Source: an uncultured Caryophanales bacterium (GTDB taxonomy: Bacteria > Bacillota_I > Bacilli_A > Izemoplasmatales > Hujiaoplasmataceae). From it: a DNA stretch of 6,499 bases. This document shows, one piece after another, positions 5,245 through 6,499 of this stretch (its first letter is position 1; each line of letters starts with the position of its first letter). Made by a program: the position numbers and the translations under genes. The notes under the pieces were generated by a model, which saw nothing but the letters and a program-made list of their open reading frames with translations, was not told where the DNA came from and did not search any database. The stretch spans positions 1-6,499 of the forward strand of contig CALGNF010000083.1 of NCBI GenBank assembly GCA_937958685.1. Reading direction: 5' to 3'.

Positions 5245-6135
5245 ATGAACAAGATCATCGTGATCGGCGCTGTCGCCGCCGATCTTCTGGGCAGGAGCGC
5301 CTTGCCCCTTGTCGATCACGATTCCAACATCGGTTCGATCGGCATCGCCCCGGGTGGCGTCGCCAGAAACATCGCCTATGTCCTGGCGGGACTGGGAATG
5401 GATGTCGGCCTCATCAGTCCGATCGCAGATGATGATTTCGGAAGACTGATCACCAAGCAGCTGAAAGCCTCGCGGATCGCTTTTTATCCCCTATTGAGCC
5501 ATAGCGGCAGAACCCCGGCTTATCTTGCGGTCCATGACGCCGATGGTTCGCTCGCTGTCGGCATCAGCGACTTCCAATTGCTCGATGAACTCAACTTGAC
5601 AGCGCTAAGTCAATATGACCGCCTGCTGGCGGGCGCACAGGCTTTGGTGGTGGACGCCAATCTGCCAGATGCGGTGCTGGCTGGCATTTTTTCCGAATAC
5701 GGCGACAAACCGATCTACGCCGACGGCGTCAGTTGCGCCAAAGTTGGGCGTCTAAAACCCTATCTTGGGCATCTTGAGTTTCTCAAGGTCAATCTTCAGG
5801 AGTATGCGGTCCTGGCAAAGACAAATGCCGGCATCAACATCCAGGCGCTTTGCGCTTTCCTGAAAACAGGGCCCAGACACATCCTGATCACCGACGGCAA
5901 GAACCCTCTGACCTATAACGACGGCGATGCCATCGCCAGCCTTCCCGTCGAAACCCCGCGGCACTATGCCTCGAGCCTGGGAGCGGGAGATGCCTTGCTC
6001 GCCGGTGTGATCTATGGGCAAGAAGTGGGAAAGACGGTCACTGAATCCGTGAAGTATGGACGAAGACTCGCGCGGCTGGTTATGGAAACCAGTTTCGCTT
6101 CGCTGGACAGCCTTGATCCGGACACGCTATTCTGA
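5245..6135 (+). CDS. psuK: PfkB-family kinase, probable pseudouridine kinase
   Basis: A ribokinase-like (PfkB) sugar or nucleoside kinase of 296 residues. The N-terminal segment HDSNIGSIGIAPGGVARNIA (25-44) closely resembles the pseudouridine-kinase signature DSNPGK...PGGVGRNIA, and the central GISDFQLLDEL and LVVDANLPDAVLAGI also follow PsuK. The general PfkB features are present: NLQE (183-186, the NxxE motif) and SLGAGDALLAG, where D249 of GAGD is the catalytic base. PsuK phosphorylates pseudouridine to the 5'-phosphate, which PsuG then splits to uracil and ribose-5-phosphate. psuG, usually adjacent, is not next to it here. The ATG is one base after the GDPD stop and no SD is visible, so translation probably depends on coupling. 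Another nucleoside or sugar substrate remains possible; membership of the PfkB family is secure. Confidence 0.85.
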   Translation: MNKIIVIGAVAADLLGRSALPLVDHDSNIGSIGIAPGGVARNIAYVLAGLGMDVGLISPIADDDFGRLITKQLKASRIAFYPLLSHSGRTPAYLAVHDADGSLAVGISDFQLLDELNLTALSQYDRLLAGAQALVVDANLPDAVLAGIFSEYGDKPIYADGVSCAKVGRLKPYLGHLEFLKVNLQEYAVLAKTNAGINIQALCAFLKTGPRHILITDGKNPLTYNDGDAIASLPVETPRHYASSLGAGDALLAGVIYGQEVGKTVTESVKYGRRLARLVMETSFASLDSLDPDTLF

Positions 6136-6136
6136 C

Positions 6137-6142
6137 GGGGAG
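6137..6142 (+). promoter_or_regulatory. Shine-Dalgarno site of the nitroreductase gene
   Basis: GGGGAG lies nine bases before ATG 6152, in the 16-base gap after the kinase stop. No promoter fits in the gap, so the gene is probably part of the same operon. Confidence 0.7.
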
Positions 6143-6151
6143 TGTGAAAAA

Positions 6152-6453
6152 ATGAGCCATAATCAGACCATCGAGGACATCCTCAGGCGCCGTAGCATCA
6201 GACATTACCTGGACAAGCCGATTCCCGAGACCGACATCCAGTTGATCGTCGAGTGCGGTATCCATGCGCCAACAGCCAGAAACAAACAAAATTGGCATTT
6301 CACGGTCATCACCAACCGGGAAGTCATCGACGAGATCAACCGTCTGGCTCTGGAAGGGATGGACAAGCTCGGGATCCAAAAAGAACCCGGTTACCATCTG
6401 TTTTTCCATGCTCCGCTCGTGATTGTCATGAGTTCGGCGATCGAAGGCTATTC
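6152..6453 (+). CDS. Nitroreductase-family FMN-dependent oxidoreductase, N-terminal part (3' truncated)
   Basis: The frame starts with MSHNQTIEDILRRRSIRHYL and stays open for 100 codons plus two bases until the adapter junction, so the gene is cut by the contig end. Family members are usually about 170-220 residues. RRRSIRHY (12-19) is the typical FMN-phosphate-binding motif near the N terminus. HAPTARNKQNWHFTVI (38-53) matches the second conserved block, usually APSxxNxQPW, and HAPLVIVM (86-93) is the family's AP-hydrophobic strand. Such enzymes are cytoplasmic FMN homodimers that reduce nitro compounds, quinones or related substrates with NAD(P)H. Substrate and subfamily cannot be assigned from this fragment. 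A need for FMN fits the flavin-uptake gene elsewhere in the window. Confidence 0.92.
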
Positions 6454-6499
6454 AGATCGGAAGAGCACACGTCTGAACTCCAGTCACCGAATACGATCT
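6454..6499 (+). other. Illumina TruSeq-type adapter with index (technical sequence)
   Basis: AGATCGGAAGAGCACACGTC begins at 6454 and continues as the standard P7-side TruSeq adapter, then CGAATACG (6488-6495) in the index slot and ATCT of the constant region. It is the exact reverse complement of bases 1-45 plus one extra base. Biological sequence ends at 6453. Confidence 0.98.

Noticed and set aside
4812..5258. 148-codon minus-strand open frame opposite GDPD
   Set aside because: It runs antisense to conserved GDPD motifs and has no SD or promoter.
1..6499. Terminal inverted repeats suggestive of a transposon, linear plasmid or phage genome
   Set aside because: The repeat is exactly commercial sequencing adapter plus index, and the genes inside are ordinary chromosomal genes truncated at the junctions.

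Overview
The window is a 6.4 kb bacterial fragment with Illumina TruSeq-type adapter sequence at both ends (1-45 and 6454-6499). The adapter copies form a perfect 45-base inverted repeat that is technical, not biological. Everything between them reads as ordinary, densely packed bacterial DNA using the standard code: four genes end in TGA and Trp is TGG, so this is not the mycoplasma code. A Bacillota (Firmicutes)-like source is suggested by an ECF-type riboflavin S-component under an FMN riboswitch, strong Shine-Dalgarno sites, consensus sigma-A-like promoters, and a glycogen phosphorylase with Firmicutes-style motifs. No species can be named. Base composition looks somewhat GC-rich for that phylum.

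Left block (46-2025, + strand): the C-terminal half of glycogen phosphorylase (glgP), cut at its 5' side by the contig end. One base later comes a TTG-initiated cyclase/kynurenine-formamidase-family metal hydrolase, so the two are probably co-transcribed and translationally coupled.

Middle block (2022-3627, + strand): a near-consensus promoter whose -35 overlaps the hydrolase stop codon drives a complete FMN riboswitch, an intrinsic terminator and ribU. This RibU carries about 95 extra N-terminal residues with three predicted membrane helices. An extended -10 promoter then precedes a small exported thioredoxin-fold lipoprotein with a CGHC active site. A strong hairpin, usable in both directions, ends the block.

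Right block: a convergent, unrecognised two-TM membrane protein (3626-4384, - strand) shares a 139-base divergent promoter region with a + strand operon. That operon is a cytoplasmic glycerophosphodiester phosphodiesterase, a PfkB-family kinase most like pseudouridine kinase (one-base gap, no SD of its own), and the 5' end of an FMN-dependent nitroreductase cut by the right contig end.

Themes: flavin supply (riboswitch, RibU, a flavin enzyme), salvage of carbon and nucleosides or phospholipid head groups (GlgP, GDPD, PsuK), and extracytoplasmic thiol chemistry. I see no mobile element, CRISPR array, tRNA, rRNA or defence system. The less ordinary items are the extended RibU, its neighbouring CGHC lipoprotein and the orphan two-TM protein.
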